Source: Thermoguttaceae bacterium (GTDB taxonomy: Bacteria > Planctomycetota > Planctomycetia > Pirellulales > Thermoguttaceae). Taken from it: 64,000 bases of DNA. The notes beneath the pieces are model-generated. The model worked only from the letters and a program-made list of their open reading frames with translations, searched no databases and was not told the origin of the DNA. How positions within the stretch are numbered: position 1 is the stretch's first letter; each line of letters begins with the position of its first letter. Made by a program: the position numbers and the translations under genes. The stretch lies in contig JAFRXD010000043.1 in the NCBI GenBank assembly GCA_017441605.1, forward strand, positions 33,773 through 97,772, written 5' to 3'. Shown piece by piece: positions 52,696 to 61,573 of the stretch.

Positions 52696-53148
52696 ATGCC
52701 CGAGGAACAACCTCGACCGACCGTCTCCCTCGACGAGGCGAGCGCGCTGTTCGCCAACCGGCTCTACGCCGAGCCCTGGTTCGCGGCGTCCGAGGACGAC
52801 CGGCGCAAAGCGCTCGAGTGGGCGTCGCGGCTAATCTCCGGCGCGTTTCTCTTTTCGACGAGCGCGTTTCGAACCGACTCTAGCGGCGCGGTCGTCTGGA
52901 GCGAGCGCGTCTCGATCGCCGTGTGCGAGGAGGCGCTTTGGCTCCTCAAGCGCGATCCGACCGAGATCCCCGAGCTGCTAACCCTCGGGGTCGCGAGCGC
53001 CTCGGTCGCGAGCCTCTCGGCGACCCTCGACCGATCGTTCGTCGCCCCCTTGATTTGCGACGCCGCCAAGCGCGCGATCGGAAACCTCGGAGAGTTCGTC
53101 GCGATCGTCGAGGGAGGAACTTGCGCTTCCACCCCGCTCGCCATTTAA
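52696..53148 (+). CDS. Phage head-tail connector-like protein (DnaT-like family)
   Basis: This 150-aa helical protein reads SLDEASALFANRLYAEPWFA, DDRRKALEWASRLISGAF and EEALWLLKRDPTEIPELLTL. The xSLxEAxxYFAxRLYAxxW..A...DR.KAL..A....I pattern is that of the small phage proteins annotated as DnaT-like ssDNA-binding or head-closure proteins, and its place right after the capsid gene fits head completion. The later half (SASVASLSATLDRSFVAPLI) is less diagnostic. Start is supported by AAGGAGG. Confidence 0.7.
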   Translation: MPEEQPRPTVSLDEASALFANRLYAEPWFAASEDDRRKALEWASRLISGAFLFSTSAFRTDSSGAVVWSERVSIAVCEEALWLLKRDPTEIPELLTLGVASASVASLSATLDRSFVAPLICDAAKRAIGNLGEFVAIVEGGTCASTPLAI

Positions 53149-53167
53149 CTCGCGAAAGGAGAATCGT

Positions 53168-53680
53168 ATGAAGATAACCGACGTCTCGATCGACAAGATC
53201 GTCCCCTACGAGAACAATCCCCGAAACAACGACGCGGCGGTCGCCGGAGTCGCCGAGTCGATTCGCCGCTTCGGGTTCCAACAGCCGATCGTCGTCGACG
53301 CCAACGGAACGATCGTCTGCGGCCACACACGATACCTCGCCGCCAAAAAGCTCGGGCTCGCGTCCGCGCCTTGCGTCGTCGCCGACGAGCTGAGCGAAAC
53401 CGACCTGAAGGCGTACCGCTTGCTCGACAACAAGTTGAGCGAGCTGTCGACCTGGCGCGACGACTTGCTCGCGAGCGAGTTGGCGTCGCTCGAGTTCGAC
53501 TTCGAGCCGTTCGGCGTCGAGTTCCTCCCCCCGGAGCCACCGAATCCCGACGAAGCGAGCGCCCCGGAACTTCCGGAGTCGCATAAAATTATCGTCGACT
53601 GCGAAACGGAGGAGCAAATGGACGCGCTCTACGAGCGCCTCGTCGGAGAGGGTTACGCCGCCAGGATTTGCCGACTATGA
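53168..53680 (+). CDS. ParB/Srx-fold protein
   Basis: This 170-aa protein starts with the ParB N-terminal domain: ISIDKIVPYENNPRNN-type DVSIDKIVPYENNPRNNDAA, VAESIRRFGFQQPIVVDANG, IVCGHTRYLAAKKLGLASAPC and LKAYRLLDNKLSELSTW. GHTR is the CTP/nuclease loop (GxxR). No HTH or C-terminal dimerisation domain follows; instead there is a Pro/Glu-rich segment and a short tail. This form is common in phages next to DNA-methyltransferase or packaging genes, where its role is unknown. Its stop overlaps the next ATG (ATGA), so translation is coupled. Confidence 0.82.
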   Translation: MKITDVSIDKIVPYENNPRNNDAAVAGVAESIRRFGFQQPIVVDANGTIVCGHTRYLAAKKLGLASAPCVVADELSETDLKAYRLLDNKLSELSTWRDDLLASELASLEFDFEPFGVEFLPPEPPNPDEASAPELPESHKIIVDCETEEQMDALYERLVGEGYAARICRL

Positions 53681-54765
53681 CCGAGCGACGAATAACCCTC
53701 TCGACCCCGATTCGAGACTCCGCGCGCGTCGCGAAAATCGTCGGCGCGATCGACAAGCCGAACTTGCGCGTCGTCGAGACGGTCCTCCAATTCGAGGAGC
53801 CCCCGAGCCTCGACGAAAAGTGGCGGCTAGGGCTGATCGTCGGGGCCTCCGGGTCCGGCAAGACCTCGGTCGCGCGAGCCCTTTACCCCGGCGCGTTTTA
53901 CGAGCCGGTCCCTTGGGATCCCGATCGCGCCGTCGTCGACGCCTTCGAGCCCCGGCCCTTTCGCGAGCTCGAGACCGCGCTCGTCGCCGTCGGTTTCGCG
54001 ACCCGAACGAGTTGGCTTCGACCCTATCGGACTCTAAGCGGAGGAGAGCGCTTTCGTTGCGACTTGTGCAAAGCGCTCCTCGACTCCCTCGGGGAGATCG
54101 TCGTCTTCGACGAGTTCGCCAGCCTCGTCGACGCGACGATCGCGAAAACCGCCTCGATCGCCGTTCGCAAAGCCCTCGACCGCGGGACGTTCCCGAAACG
54201 GCTCGTCGCGCTCGCCCACCGGCGCGACGTCGTCGAGCCCCTCGAGCCCGACTGGCTCCTCGACGCCGACTCCGGAAAACTGACGCGAGGCCGCCTTCGG
54301 CGACCGAGAATCGAGCTCGACGTTCGAGAGGCGAACCGCGCCCTTTGGCCCAAGTTCGCGCCGCATCACTATCTAAGCGGGGCGCTCAATCCCGCCGCGC
54401 GGTCGTTCGTCGCGACCCTCGGCGATCGCCCCGTCGCCTTCGCCGCGATTCTTCAAAGCGAGGGCCGACGAGGGCGCAAGCGCGTCCACCGGCTCGTCGT
54501 CGCCCCGGAGTTCCAAGGAATCGGAATCGGGGGAGCGCTGCTCGACGCGCTCGCGGAAATCGTCGCCGACGAGGGATCGAAATTGGAGATCGTCGTCGGC
54601 GCCGGTCCGCTCGTCGCGCGGCTAACTCGCGCCCCCAATTGGCGCTTGGTCAAGGCGAGTCCCGTCGGAAGGGCCCAGCGACACAAGGGCGAGAGCGCGA
54701 AGGGATCGTTCGGCCGCGCGATCGTTTCGTTTATTTATCTCGGAAACAACGCAAAATCAACTTGA
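53677..54765 (+). CDS. ABC-type ATPase fused to a GNAT acetyltransferase
   Basis: The ATG at 53677 overlaps the previous stop codon and is preferred over an upstream TTG; 362 aa. Residues to about 205 are an ABC-class ATPase: Walker A VGASGSGKTSVA, signature LSGGERFRC, Walker B EIVVFDEFAS and an LAHRRDVV switch His. Residues about 210-362 are a GNAT fold: RSFVATLGDRPVAFAAIL and the acetyl-CoA loop VHRLVVAPEFQGIGIGGALL. The two domains together are a known combination in phages and mobile elements, with no firm function. Without membrane parts it is not a transporter. It may modify a phage or host protein. Confidence 0.82.
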   Translation: MTERRITLSTPIRDSARVAKIVGAIDKPNLRVVETVLQFEEPPSLDEKWRLGLIVGASGSGKTSVARALYPGAFYEPVPWDPDRAVVDAFEPRPFRELETALVAVGFATRTSWLRPYRTLSGGERFRCDLCKALLDSLGEIVVFDEFASLVDATIAKTASIAVRKALDRGTFPKRLVALAHRRDVVEPLEPDWLLDADSGKLTRGRLRRPRIELDVREANRALWPKFAPHHYLSGALNPAARSFVATLGDRPVAFAAILQSEGRRGRKRVHRLVVAPEFQGIGIGGALLDALAEIVADEGSKLEIVVGAGPLVARLTRAPNWRLVKASPVGRAQRHKGESAKGSFGRAIVSFIYLGNNAKST

Positions 54766-54780
54766 AACGGAGGTTTGCCC

Positions 54781-55311
54781 ATGGGAACCGTTCTCAAAAT
54801 TCTCGCGGCTTCCGCGGTCGCGATCGGATCGTTTATCGCCGGGCTCGCGATCGCGGAAGAGCCGCCTCAACCCTCGGCGCGCGGCGCGGTTAACGTCGCC
54901 GCGCCCGACCCTTGGCGCTCGAGCTACGCGCTCCTCGCGTTCTCCTATCGCGAGCCGGGCCGCTGCCCGCCCTGCGACCGAGCGCGCCCGATCGTCGAGC
55001 GGCTCGCGCGCGAGTACCCGATTCGATTCGTCTATTGGGACGACCCGCGCGGCGCGGCGGAGGCGAGGCGGCGCGCCGTCGATCGCTTTCCAACGTTCGC
55101 GCTGGTGAGAAGATCGGAGTTCGGCGAGGACCGCGAGCTGGTTCGCTGGTCCGGCGCGCTCGACGTCGAGCGGAGAATTCGCGAGGTCTTCGCGCGATTC
55201 GGGTTCGACCCGCGACCCGTTCCGCGTCCCCCGCGCGATCCCAGGCCGGCGCCGCGTCCCAAGCCGCGACCCAAGCCCGCTCCCGGACCGCGACCGATCC
55301 CCAAACGATAG
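54781..55311 (+). CDS. Thioredoxin-fold protein with signal peptide and proline-rich tail
   Basis: The ATG at 54781 (GGAGG seven bases upstream) gives 176 aa. A signal peptide (VLKILAASAVAIGSFIAGLAIA) is followed by a thioredoxin-like domain with CPPC in a loop (REPGRCPPCDRARPIVERLA) and the cis-Pro segment RFPTFALVR. The last 45 residues are a PRP/PKP-rich extension (PRPPRDPRPAPRPKPRPKPA). The redox-active CPPC suggests disulfide exchange outside the cytoplasm. It is last in the phage-type operon, which is unusual for a thiol oxidoreductase. A strong terminator follows. Confidence 0.78.
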   Translation: MGTVLKILAASAVAIGSFIAGLAIAEEPPQPSARGAVNVAAPDPWRSSYALLAFSYREPGRCPPCDRARPIVERLAREYPIRFVYWDDPRGAAEARRRAVDRFPTFALVRRSEFGEDRELVRWSGALDVERRIREVFARFGFDPRPVPRPPRDPRPAPRPKPRPKPAPGPRPIPKR

Positions 55312-55339
55312 CGCGAATCGGAGAATCGCGGAGACGAAA

Positions 55340-55385
55340 AAAGCCCCGAGCGAACGGCGCGAAACCGTTTCGCTCGGGGCTTTCG
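55340..55385. terminator. Bidirectional terminator after the phage-type operon
   Basis: AAAGCCCCGAGCGA (55340-55353) pairs with TCGCTCGGGGCTTT (55370-55383), with an A-run before and T-run after. It lies between the thioredoxin-like gene and the ExbD-type gene. Confidence 0.9.
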
Positions 55386-55408
55386 CGTTTTCTAGCTCGC
55401 TCGCGCGG

Positions 55409-55879
55409 CTATTCGTCTCGGGCTTGGCGCGCGCGCAGCACGAAGTCCTGGACGCCGAGCGCCTGGCACGCCGCGACGATTTCCTGAACGAACCCGGTCG
55501 GGGCCGCCGCGTCCCCGCGCACCACGATCGTTACGTCCGACGGGGTTACTTTGCGGATCTTTTGCCGCCAGTTCAACTCGTCGGAGAGCGCTCGTCCGAA
55601 CGACGTCGAGGCGTAGTCTCCCGATTCGATCCCGCAGGAGAGCGCCCCGAGCAAGATCGTCTCGTCCTCGAGCGCCTGAACGGCGATCCGCTCCGCCTCC
55701 GCCTCCTCCGGCGGTTGCGCCAACTCGCTGCGCGGCAAGTTGATCTCCTCGTGCTGCTCCGACTGCGAGAAGTTCATCACGAGCGTGAAGAACGAGATCA
55801 GTAGGAACACGACGTCGATCATCGACGTCATGTTCGTCTCCGCGCTCTTTAATTTGGAAACGATTCGATCGCGCGCCAT
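55409..55879 (-). CDS. ExbD/TolR-family biopolymer transport protein
   Basis: This 156-aa protein has a short cytosolic N-terminus, one membrane helix with the functional Asp (NMTSMIDVVFLLISFFTLVM) and a periplasmic domain (INLPRSELAQPPEE, VTIVVRGDAAAPTGFVQEIV). This is the ExbD/TolR pattern: the helix Asp relays protons in the ExbB-ExbD motor. Here it pairs with the ExbB-type gene four bases upstream. Which outer-membrane process it powers is unknown; a TonB-like gene is not seen. Confidence 0.92.
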   Translation of the reverse strand: MARDRIVSKLKSAETNMTSMIDVVFLLISFFTLVMNFSQSEQHEEINLPRSELAQPPEEAEAERIAVQALEDETILLGALSCGIESGDYASTSFGRALSDELNWRQKIRKVTPSDVTIVVRGDAAAPTGFVQEIVAACQALGVQDFVLRARQARDE

Positions 55880-55883
55880 GGTC

Positions 55884-56795
55884 TCACTTCTTGCGCGCCT
55901 CGACGTTCGAGAAGCGCCCCATAAAGTTGTCGGAAATCACGGAAACGTCGAGAATAAATCGCGCCAACCGGTTCTTGAGAATGTCGAACGCCGCGAGCGC
56001 CGGAAGCGCGATCGCCAGTCCGAGCTCCGTCGTGAAGAGCGCCGTCGCGATACCTTCGGCCAGCTTCTGCGGAGAGGGCGCCGAGCCCCCCGACGCGATC
56101 GCTTGGAACGACGCGATCATTCCCACGACCGTTCCGAAAAGCCCGATCATCGGCGCCAGGTTCCCGATCAGCGCGAGATAACCCAGCTGGTGCTCGAGCC
56201 GCATCGTCTCCTCTTGCTCCACGTCGCGCATCGCTTGCGACGCTTTCTCGAACCCGTTCGGCACCCGCGCCAATCCGGTCGACAAGACCTTCCCGAGCAG
56301 CGACTCGTCGTCCCGCGCCAACTCGTACGCCTCTTGGAACTTGTTCTCGTCCAGCAGCGCCCCGAAATCCTCGACGAGCGCCTCCGGAGCCAAGACCGAT
56401 CGCCGCAGCGACACGACGTTCATCACGATGAGCGCCACCATCGAAAGAGACAGCAGCGAGAACACGATCGTAAAGAACCAACCGAGCGAGCGAAACATCC
56501 ACGCCAAGTAGTTGTCCCGCTTCGGCGCGTCCTCGTCCCCGCCCTCGGACGAATCCTCCGTCCCCGACTCCGCGTCGCTCCCCGCGTCGTCGCCCGCGTC
56601 GTTCGCCGCCCCCTCGTCGGCGGCGGGGTCCTCGTTGTCCTGTGCCGCGCTCCAAGCGACCGGGGCCGGCGTCGGCGCGGCGCTCGCGCGAGACGAGGCG
56701 AAAGATCCGCAAAAGAGCGCGAGAAAGAGCGCGAAAAGACAAATTCCAAGTCGACGCGCTCGCGTCGCCGATCGGGCGTCCGCCGCATATGACAT
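55884..56795 (-). CDS. MotA/TolQ/ExbB-family proton channel protein
   Basis: This 303-aa protein begins with a signal peptide (LGICLFALFLALFCGSFASSRA) and a long acidic region to about residue 95. The MotA/ExbB core follows: MFRSLGWFFTIVFSLLSLSM, then EQEETMRLEHQLGYLALIGNLAPMIGLFGTVVGMI with the conserved membrane-helix pattern, GIATALFTTELGLAIALPAL and the end. The N-terminal extension is common in planctomycete homologues. With ExbD it forms the inner-membrane motor. TPR genes upstream suggest a larger envelope complex. Confidence 0.92.
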   Translation of the reverse strand: MSYAADARSATRARRLGICLFALFLALFCGSFASSRASAAPTPAPVAWSAAQDNEDPAADEGAANDAGDDAGSDAESGTEDSSEGGDEDAPKRDNYLAWMFRSLGWFFTIVFSLLSLSMVALIVMNVVSLRRSVLAPEALVEDFGALLDENKFQEAYELARDDESLLGKVLSTGLARVPNGFEKASQAMRDVEQEETMRLEHQLGYLALIGNLAPMIGLFGTVVGMIASFQAIASGGSAPSPQKLAEGIATALFTTELGLAIALPALAAFDILKNRLARFILDVSVISDNFMGRFSNVEARKK

Positions 56796-56849
56796 ATCGA
56801 TCTCCTTAATGGGCGTTATCGTTGGTGTTACGCGTTGTTTGTTTATTGG

Positions 56850-58022
56850 TTATCGCTCGTCGAATCGATCGGCGAGGATTTGTCGGGTTTCGTCGGCGCG
56901 ATCTTGTCGCCCGACCCGCTCCCACAAGGGAACGAGCGCTCGAAGCGCCTTGATCCGCTCCGATCGCGCCGTCGGATAGAGCAAATCGACCCGCAATCGC
57001 GCCAGGATCGCGTCCTCCGGCATGTCCGCGCTCTCGTAAGCCTCTCCAAGCGCGTTGTAGAGAACCGCGCGCCGTTGAATCGCGTTTTCCGGGATCGACG
57101 CGAGCGTTTCCTTCAAAATGCGAATCGCGTCCTCGTATTTGCCGCCCGCCTCCGCGACCTTGGCCAGCCCAAGCTTCGCCCGAGCGACGACCTCGACGCT
57201 CCCGGGATCGTCCGCGTCCAGCGCGGCGGCTTTCGAGAACTCCTCCCGAGCCGCGTCAAGACTCCCCTGTTCCAGCGCGATTTCCGACAGCCCGACCGTC
57301 CCGCGAGCCCGCGTCGTCTCCGACTTCGCCTTCGTCAACTCGCTCCAGGGCTTTATCGCGTCCTGGACTTCCCATTCGCGACCTCGCGCGAGGAGAGCCT
57401 CGGCCAAAAGCGCGTTCGCCTCGTAGTATCGGTAATGGTTCTTCCCTTTCGAGACGAACCAGGACAGCGCGACGATCGCCTCTTGGCGATAGGTTTTCGC
57501 GGAGGACGTCGCCTTGACCGACGCGGGGCTCGATTCGTTCCTGTAGGACGACGCTCCCCGAGGTTTGGGCGTCGGAGGTTCCGTTTCGGAGAGCCCGAAG
57601 AGCGCGAGGCAGCGAATCCACAGAACCTGCAGTTCGACGAGCGTTCCCGATTTGACTTCGCCCGGCTCGATTTCGTCGAGCGCGTCGAGCGCCTCGCGAT
57701 AGTTCCCGACTTGCAGCTCGACCCGCGCCTTCGACGTCTCGAGCGGCTCTCCTTCGAGTTGGATCCAAAGGACGTTCTCGGGGGAGTATTCGACCGTCTT
57801 CTTCTCGTCGCCGCTCTTATAGGAAAACGTCGCGACGTCGGCGTCGGTTTTCTCTAAGACCAACTCCCCGTTTTTCGTCGACTCGACGAATTCCCCGGTT
57901 TCCGGGTCGCGACGAATCTCGCGCAGCATGTCGATCGCCGAGGCGCTCGAAAGGGCGAGCGAGAAGGTCGCTAAAAGGGCGAGTCCTCGGAGGATCGCCG
58001 CGTTAAATTGGCGTTGTCTCAT
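56850..58022 (-). CDS. Exported TPR-repeat protein
   Basis: This 390-aa protein has a signal peptide (ILRGLALLATFSLALSSASA) and then helical pairs with TPR character (ANALLAEALLARGREWEVQD, TVGLSEIALEQGSLDAAREEFSKAAALDAD, AKLGLAKVAEAGGKYEDAIRIL). No enzyme motif is visible. GAGGAGAG lies ten bases before the ATG. It lies between the large TPR-type protein and the ExbB gene on the same strand, with short gaps, so it is likely part of one complex. Confidence 0.82.
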   Translation of the reverse strand: MRQRQFNAAILRGLALLATFSLALSSASAIDMLREIRRDPETGEFVESTKNGELVLEKTDADVATFSYKSGDEKKTVEYSPENVLWIQLEGEPLETSKARVELQVGNYREALDALDEIEPGEVKSGTLVELQVLWIRCLALFGLSETEPPTPKPRGASSYRNESSPASVKATSSAKTYRQEAIVALSWFVSKGKNHYRYYEANALLAEALLARGREWEVQDAIKPWSELTKAKSETTRARGTVGLSEIALEQGSLDAAREEFSKAAALDADDPGSVEVVARAKLGLAKVAEAGGKYEDAIRILKETLASIPENAIQRRAVLYNALGEAYESADMPEDAILARLRVDLLYPTARSERIKALRALVPLWERVGRQDRADETRQILADRFDER

Positions 58023-58043
58023 TTCGCGTCGCTCTCCTCTCGA

Positions 58044-61000
58044 TTATTTGGACGATTTCTCTTTGTCTTCGCGCGCCGCCTGTTTCAGCCCTTTCGGGGA
58101 GGAGACGCCGCGAACCTTTTGAAGCGTTTTGTAAAGGGAGTCGATCTTTTTGAACGTCTCGTGGCCGCCTAAGTCGGGGTGGACGCGGAGGGTTCGAATA
58201 ATCTCGTCCTCGTAATTCCGCGCGAGCTTTGATCGCTCCGACTTGTCCTTGACTCCTCGGCGAAGATACTCGTACCGACACGTCGTCTTCTCGACGAGGC
58301 ATTCGTAGTAAAGCGTTTTGACGCGAGGACTTTGAGAGATCTGCCGCCCGAGCCGCTCGAGTAGCTTGTTCCAACCCCAAACGTTCGACTTGGACGACTC
58401 GCCCGCGATCGCCGTCAGATAATACTCCGGCTTTTCGCGCCCTCGACCCTGAAGCGCCCTCGCCGCCGCCATTTGGACGTCGACGTTGTTCGCGTTCTCC
58501 TTTTCCGCGAGAATCGTTTTCAAGACGCCGAGCGACTTCTCGTAGTCGCGCGAAAGAAGCAGGCATTCCGAAATCCTAAGTTGCGTCGCCAGCAGCTGTT
58601 TGGCGGTCGCGTACGCGGAGTTCGACTCCGCCTTGTCGAGAATCTTTTGGAACGTCTTCCCGGCGGTTTTAAAGTACGCGATCGCCTCGGCGCTCGGGGC
58701 GACGTCCGGCGGCGAGATCCCTTTTCCGAGCGATAGATACCCCTCCGCCGCCCAGTTCAGGTTCGCGTAGCTCGCGTCCCCTTCGGCGACCCGGTTCAAA
58801 AACGCCTCGAATCCCTTGATCGTCGCCTCCAGCTCCGCCTTCTTCGAGTCGTCCCCCGCGTCCGACGCCGATTTCAAATCGGAAACCCGCTCCTCCAATC
58901 GCTTGCCCAACTGCAAGTAGACCCCCGCGAGCTTTTTCGACGCGTCCGCGGAGTCCCCGACCAGGCCCTCGAGCGTCTCCATCGTCTTCAACGCGGCGTC
59001 CAGCTTATTGGGGTCCGCGACCTCCGCGCTCAGCGCCAGCGACAATACCCCCGCTTGGAACGAAGCCCCCGCGAACGACGGGAACTCGTCCCTCTCCTCT
59101 TCCGGGGTCGAGAGAATCTTCTCCACCAGCGTCCGCGCCCCGATCACCGGATGCGTCAGCCATTTGTTCGACTCCTCGGCGTTCCCGAGCTTATCGTAAA
59201 CCGAAGCCAGGAGATACGTCGAATAGATCGCGTTCCAATCGTCTTCGGTCGCTCCCACCGAAGAGCCGAGAACCCGCTCCAATCCGTCGTAAAGCGCCGC
59301 GCGAGAACTCTCTAGCATCGCGTCGAGCGCCGCTTGGTCGACTTGGGGAGGCGCCTCGGCGCCCTCCTCCGCTCGGGCGCTCGCGCTTTGGGCGGCGCGC
59401 AGGCGGTTCCACTCGACCCAAAGAGTCCGCCCGAGCAGCAGCTCCGCGTCCGAGCGCTTCGACGACGTCTCCGAAATCGCCTCGACGAGCGCCTTCGCCT
59501 CCTCGACGTTACCCGCGTTGACCGCGCTTTCCAGCGACGCGAACGCCGCCTCTTGAACCGCCGAGGAATCGGGGTTCTCCTCGCCCCATTTCGCGCGAAC
59601 CCAATCGGCGAACTCGGTCAAGTCGGCGCGCCGTCGCGCCGCGAGCTCCCCGTCCGGATCGGTCGCGCTCGCTTTCGCGACGAGCCTGCGAAGCGCGTTG
59701 AGCGCCAGCGTCGCGCCTCGGTTCGCGACCTCCGAGGTCGAGCCTCGACGCGCCAGCCGCTCCGAGAGGACGAGGGCGTCCTCCAAGCGATCGAGCGCGA
59801 AACAGATCGAGGCGTATTTGTCGCAAAGATCGTCGATTTTGCCGCGGATTTCGGCCATGTCGGCGGGATATCGCCCTCGTCGGTCGGGCATGGTCGCCCT
59901 CGCGCCCCAGTCGAGCGCGACGCGGATCGCCTTGATCGCCGCGAGCCCCGCCTCGTCGCGAACTTGCCGAGCCTCCCCCGCGACAGCCGGGTCCGCGTCG
60001 ACGAGCTCCGAATTCGCTTGAGCGTAGGTCGCGATCGCGTTGGTCGCCGCGTCGACCGCCGACTCGAAATCCCCCGCCTCCCCCTTCTTTTTCTTGGAGA
60101 CCGAGAATTTCCCGAGGTCGATTCCTTCGAAGATCTTGTCTTTTAACAGCTCCTTCGCCTCGTTCGCGACCGTTCCGCTCCCGTTCGCGAGCTCGGTAAG
60201 CGTATTGATCGCGTAGGTTACGATCGTGTTGACGCCCTCTTTTTTCTTCTCGGGAACGTTCAGCGTATTGTACATTGGCTCGTCTTTGTCGACGAACGTC
60301 CGCTTTCCGGCGCGCGCGAACGCGCCGAAGTCGTCGCGCCGCAAATTCTCGAGCCGCACGAGCGCGCGACCGGCGCTAAGCTGGATCCGACGCCCCTCGG
60401 CGCTCGCGTAAAACTCTTGAGGCAGCTTGTCTTTCTCTTTCCAGATCTCGTACTTCTGAACCAAGCTCATATTGCGCTCGGGGACGTTCGTCTCGTCGGC
60501 GATCGACGCGAAAAGCGCGAGCGAGCGGGTCTTTAGCGCGTAAAACGGCTCCTCGCTCGGCAACATCGCCAGCTCGCTCAGCAATTCGAGCGCGGCGTCG
60601 AGAGCCCCCAGTTCTCGGAGGCACTCCGCGCTCAAATACCGAGCCGTGAACGACGCCGCGAACGAGCCGTACTTCTCGTAAAACTCTCGGTACTCGTCGA
60701 TTGCGTCGCGAAGCCCCTTGGTTCGCTCCTCCGATTTCTCCGGAAACGTCCGCGCCAAATTCGCCTTGATCGTCGCCGAAAGGAGCTTCGCCTCCAGAAA
60801 CAGCCCTTGGCGAGCCTCCGTTTTGCTAATTCCCGCGTTCCTTTTCGTCGCGTCTCGCAGCCAGCGCTCTAGCGCCCCGCGAGCCGCCCCCGCCAGCGGA
60901 ACCGCGCTCGAGAAAAGGGCCCTGGCGCGCGCCAGCTCCCCTTCCCGCTCCTCGCTCGAGATTCCTTTGCGCTTCGAAGCCTCCAGCGCCTTGGCGCCCT

Positions 61001-61457
61001 CCGCCATCGTCAATTTCGCGAGTCCCATGTTCGCCTCGGGCGCGTTTTCGCCCTCCGGACTCGCCTCGACGTACTTCCGAAACGCCGCGCGCGCCTCTTC
61101 CGCCAGTTTCTCTTTATTGGGGCCGCTCTTCGCCTCGAGCCAGTTCTCGTAGGCCGCCGCCCCGATTTTGTAGTCCAGCTCCGCGTCGAGCTCGGGGGGA
61201 GCCTCCCCGCTCTCCTTCAGCTTCTTCAGATAGACGAGCGCGACGTCGTCGTATCCCCGCGCTTTGAGCGCCTCCAAAAACGCGTCCCAGTCCTCGCCGC
61301 GCGAAAACGCCGGAAAAACGAGCGCCGACGCGAAAAGAAAAACGAGAAAAAACCTCGCGACGCCGCTCGCGCGAGGCGCGAGAGCGCGGTATAATGGGAT
61401 CGAGCGAGGAGCGCGAGGCTCCGGGGAACTCGAGGAGTCGAGGCGTCCGGTCGGCAT
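58044..61457 (-). CDS. Large exported TPR-like/alpha-helical protein
   Basis: The start is uncertain: the ATG at 61457 gives 1137 aa, and a possible earlier start lies at 61514. A hydrophobic leader (FFLVFLFASALVFPAFSRGE) appears about 35 residues in. The rest is helical repeats with TPR features throughout (DDVALVYLKKLKESGEAPPE, ARAAFRKYVEASPEGENAPEANMGLAKL, EELLAQLRISECLLLSR-like QLLATQLRISECLLLSRDYEKS). A Lys-rich C-terminus ends the protein. It starts the minus-strand unit with the TPR, ExbB and ExbD genes and is probably a periplasmic scaffold. Confidence 0.75.
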   Translation of the reverse strand: MPTGRLDSSSSPEPRAPRSIPLYRALAPRASGVARFFLVFLFASALVFPAFSRGEDWDAFLEALKARGYDDVALVYLKKLKESGEAPPELDAELDYKIGAAAYENWLEAKSGPNKEKLAEEARAAFRKYVEASPEGENAPEANMGLAKLTMAEGAKALEASKRKGISSEEREGELARARALFSSAVPLAGAARGALERWLRDATKRNAGISKTEARQGLFLEAKLLSATIKANLARTFPEKSEERTKGLRDAIDEYREFYEKYGSFAASFTARYLSAECLRELGALDAALELLSELAMLPSEEPFYALKTRSLALFASIADETNVPERNMSLVQKYEIWKEKDKLPQEFYASAEGRRIQLSAGRALVRLENLRRDDFGAFARAGKRTFVDKDEPMYNTLNVPEKKKEGVNTIVTYAINTLTELANGSGTVANEAKELLKDKIFEGIDLGKFSVSKKKKGEAGDFESAVDAATNAIATYAQANSELVDADPAVAGEARQVRDEAGLAAIKAIRVALDWGARATMPDRRGRYPADMAEIRGKIDDLCDKYASICFALDRLEDALVLSERLARRGSTSEVANRGATLALNALRRLVAKASATDPDGELAARRRADLTEFADWVRAKWGEENPDSSAVQEAAFASLESAVNAGNVEEAKALVEAISETSSKRSDAELLLGRTLWVEWNRLRAAQSASARAEEGAEAPPQVDQAALDAMLESSRAALYDGLERVLGSSVGATEDDWNAIYSTYLLASVYDKLGNAEESNKWLTHPVIGARTLVEKILSTPEEERDEFPSFAGASFQAGVLSLALSAEVADPNKLDAALKTMETLEGLVGDSADASKKLAGVYLQLGKRLEERVSDLKSASDAGDDSKKAELEATIKGFEAFLNRVAEGDASYANLNWAAEGYLSLGKGISPPDVAPSAEAIAYFKTAGKTFQKILDKAESNSAYATAKQLLATQLRISECLLLSRDYEKSLGVLKTILAEKENANNVDVQMAAARALQGRGREKPEYYLTAIAGESSKSNVWGWNKLLERLGRQISQSPRVKTLYYECLVEKTTCRYEYLRRGVKDKSERSKLARNYEDEIIRTLRVHPDLGGHETFKKIDSLYKTLQKVRGVSSPKGLKQAAREDKEKSSK
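61391..61396 (+). promoter_or_regulatory. Candidate -10 box for the 690-aa membrane protein
   Basis: A perfect TATAAT lies about 180 bases before the ATG at 61574. No clear -35 box. It overlaps the start region of the divergent gene. Confidence 0.35.
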
Positions 61458-61573
61458 GGCTTTGGCTCTTTCGGCGCGGTTGCGCGACCCCCCCGCGGGG
61501 GGCGATCGTTGCAAAAAAGGGGCTCGACGCGGCGCCGAACCCCGACGTTTTTAGAATTATACGCCTTTCGACT

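Noticed and set aside
36903..55311. Complete prophage
   Set aside because: No integrase, portal, tail or lysis genes and no attachment repeats were seen.
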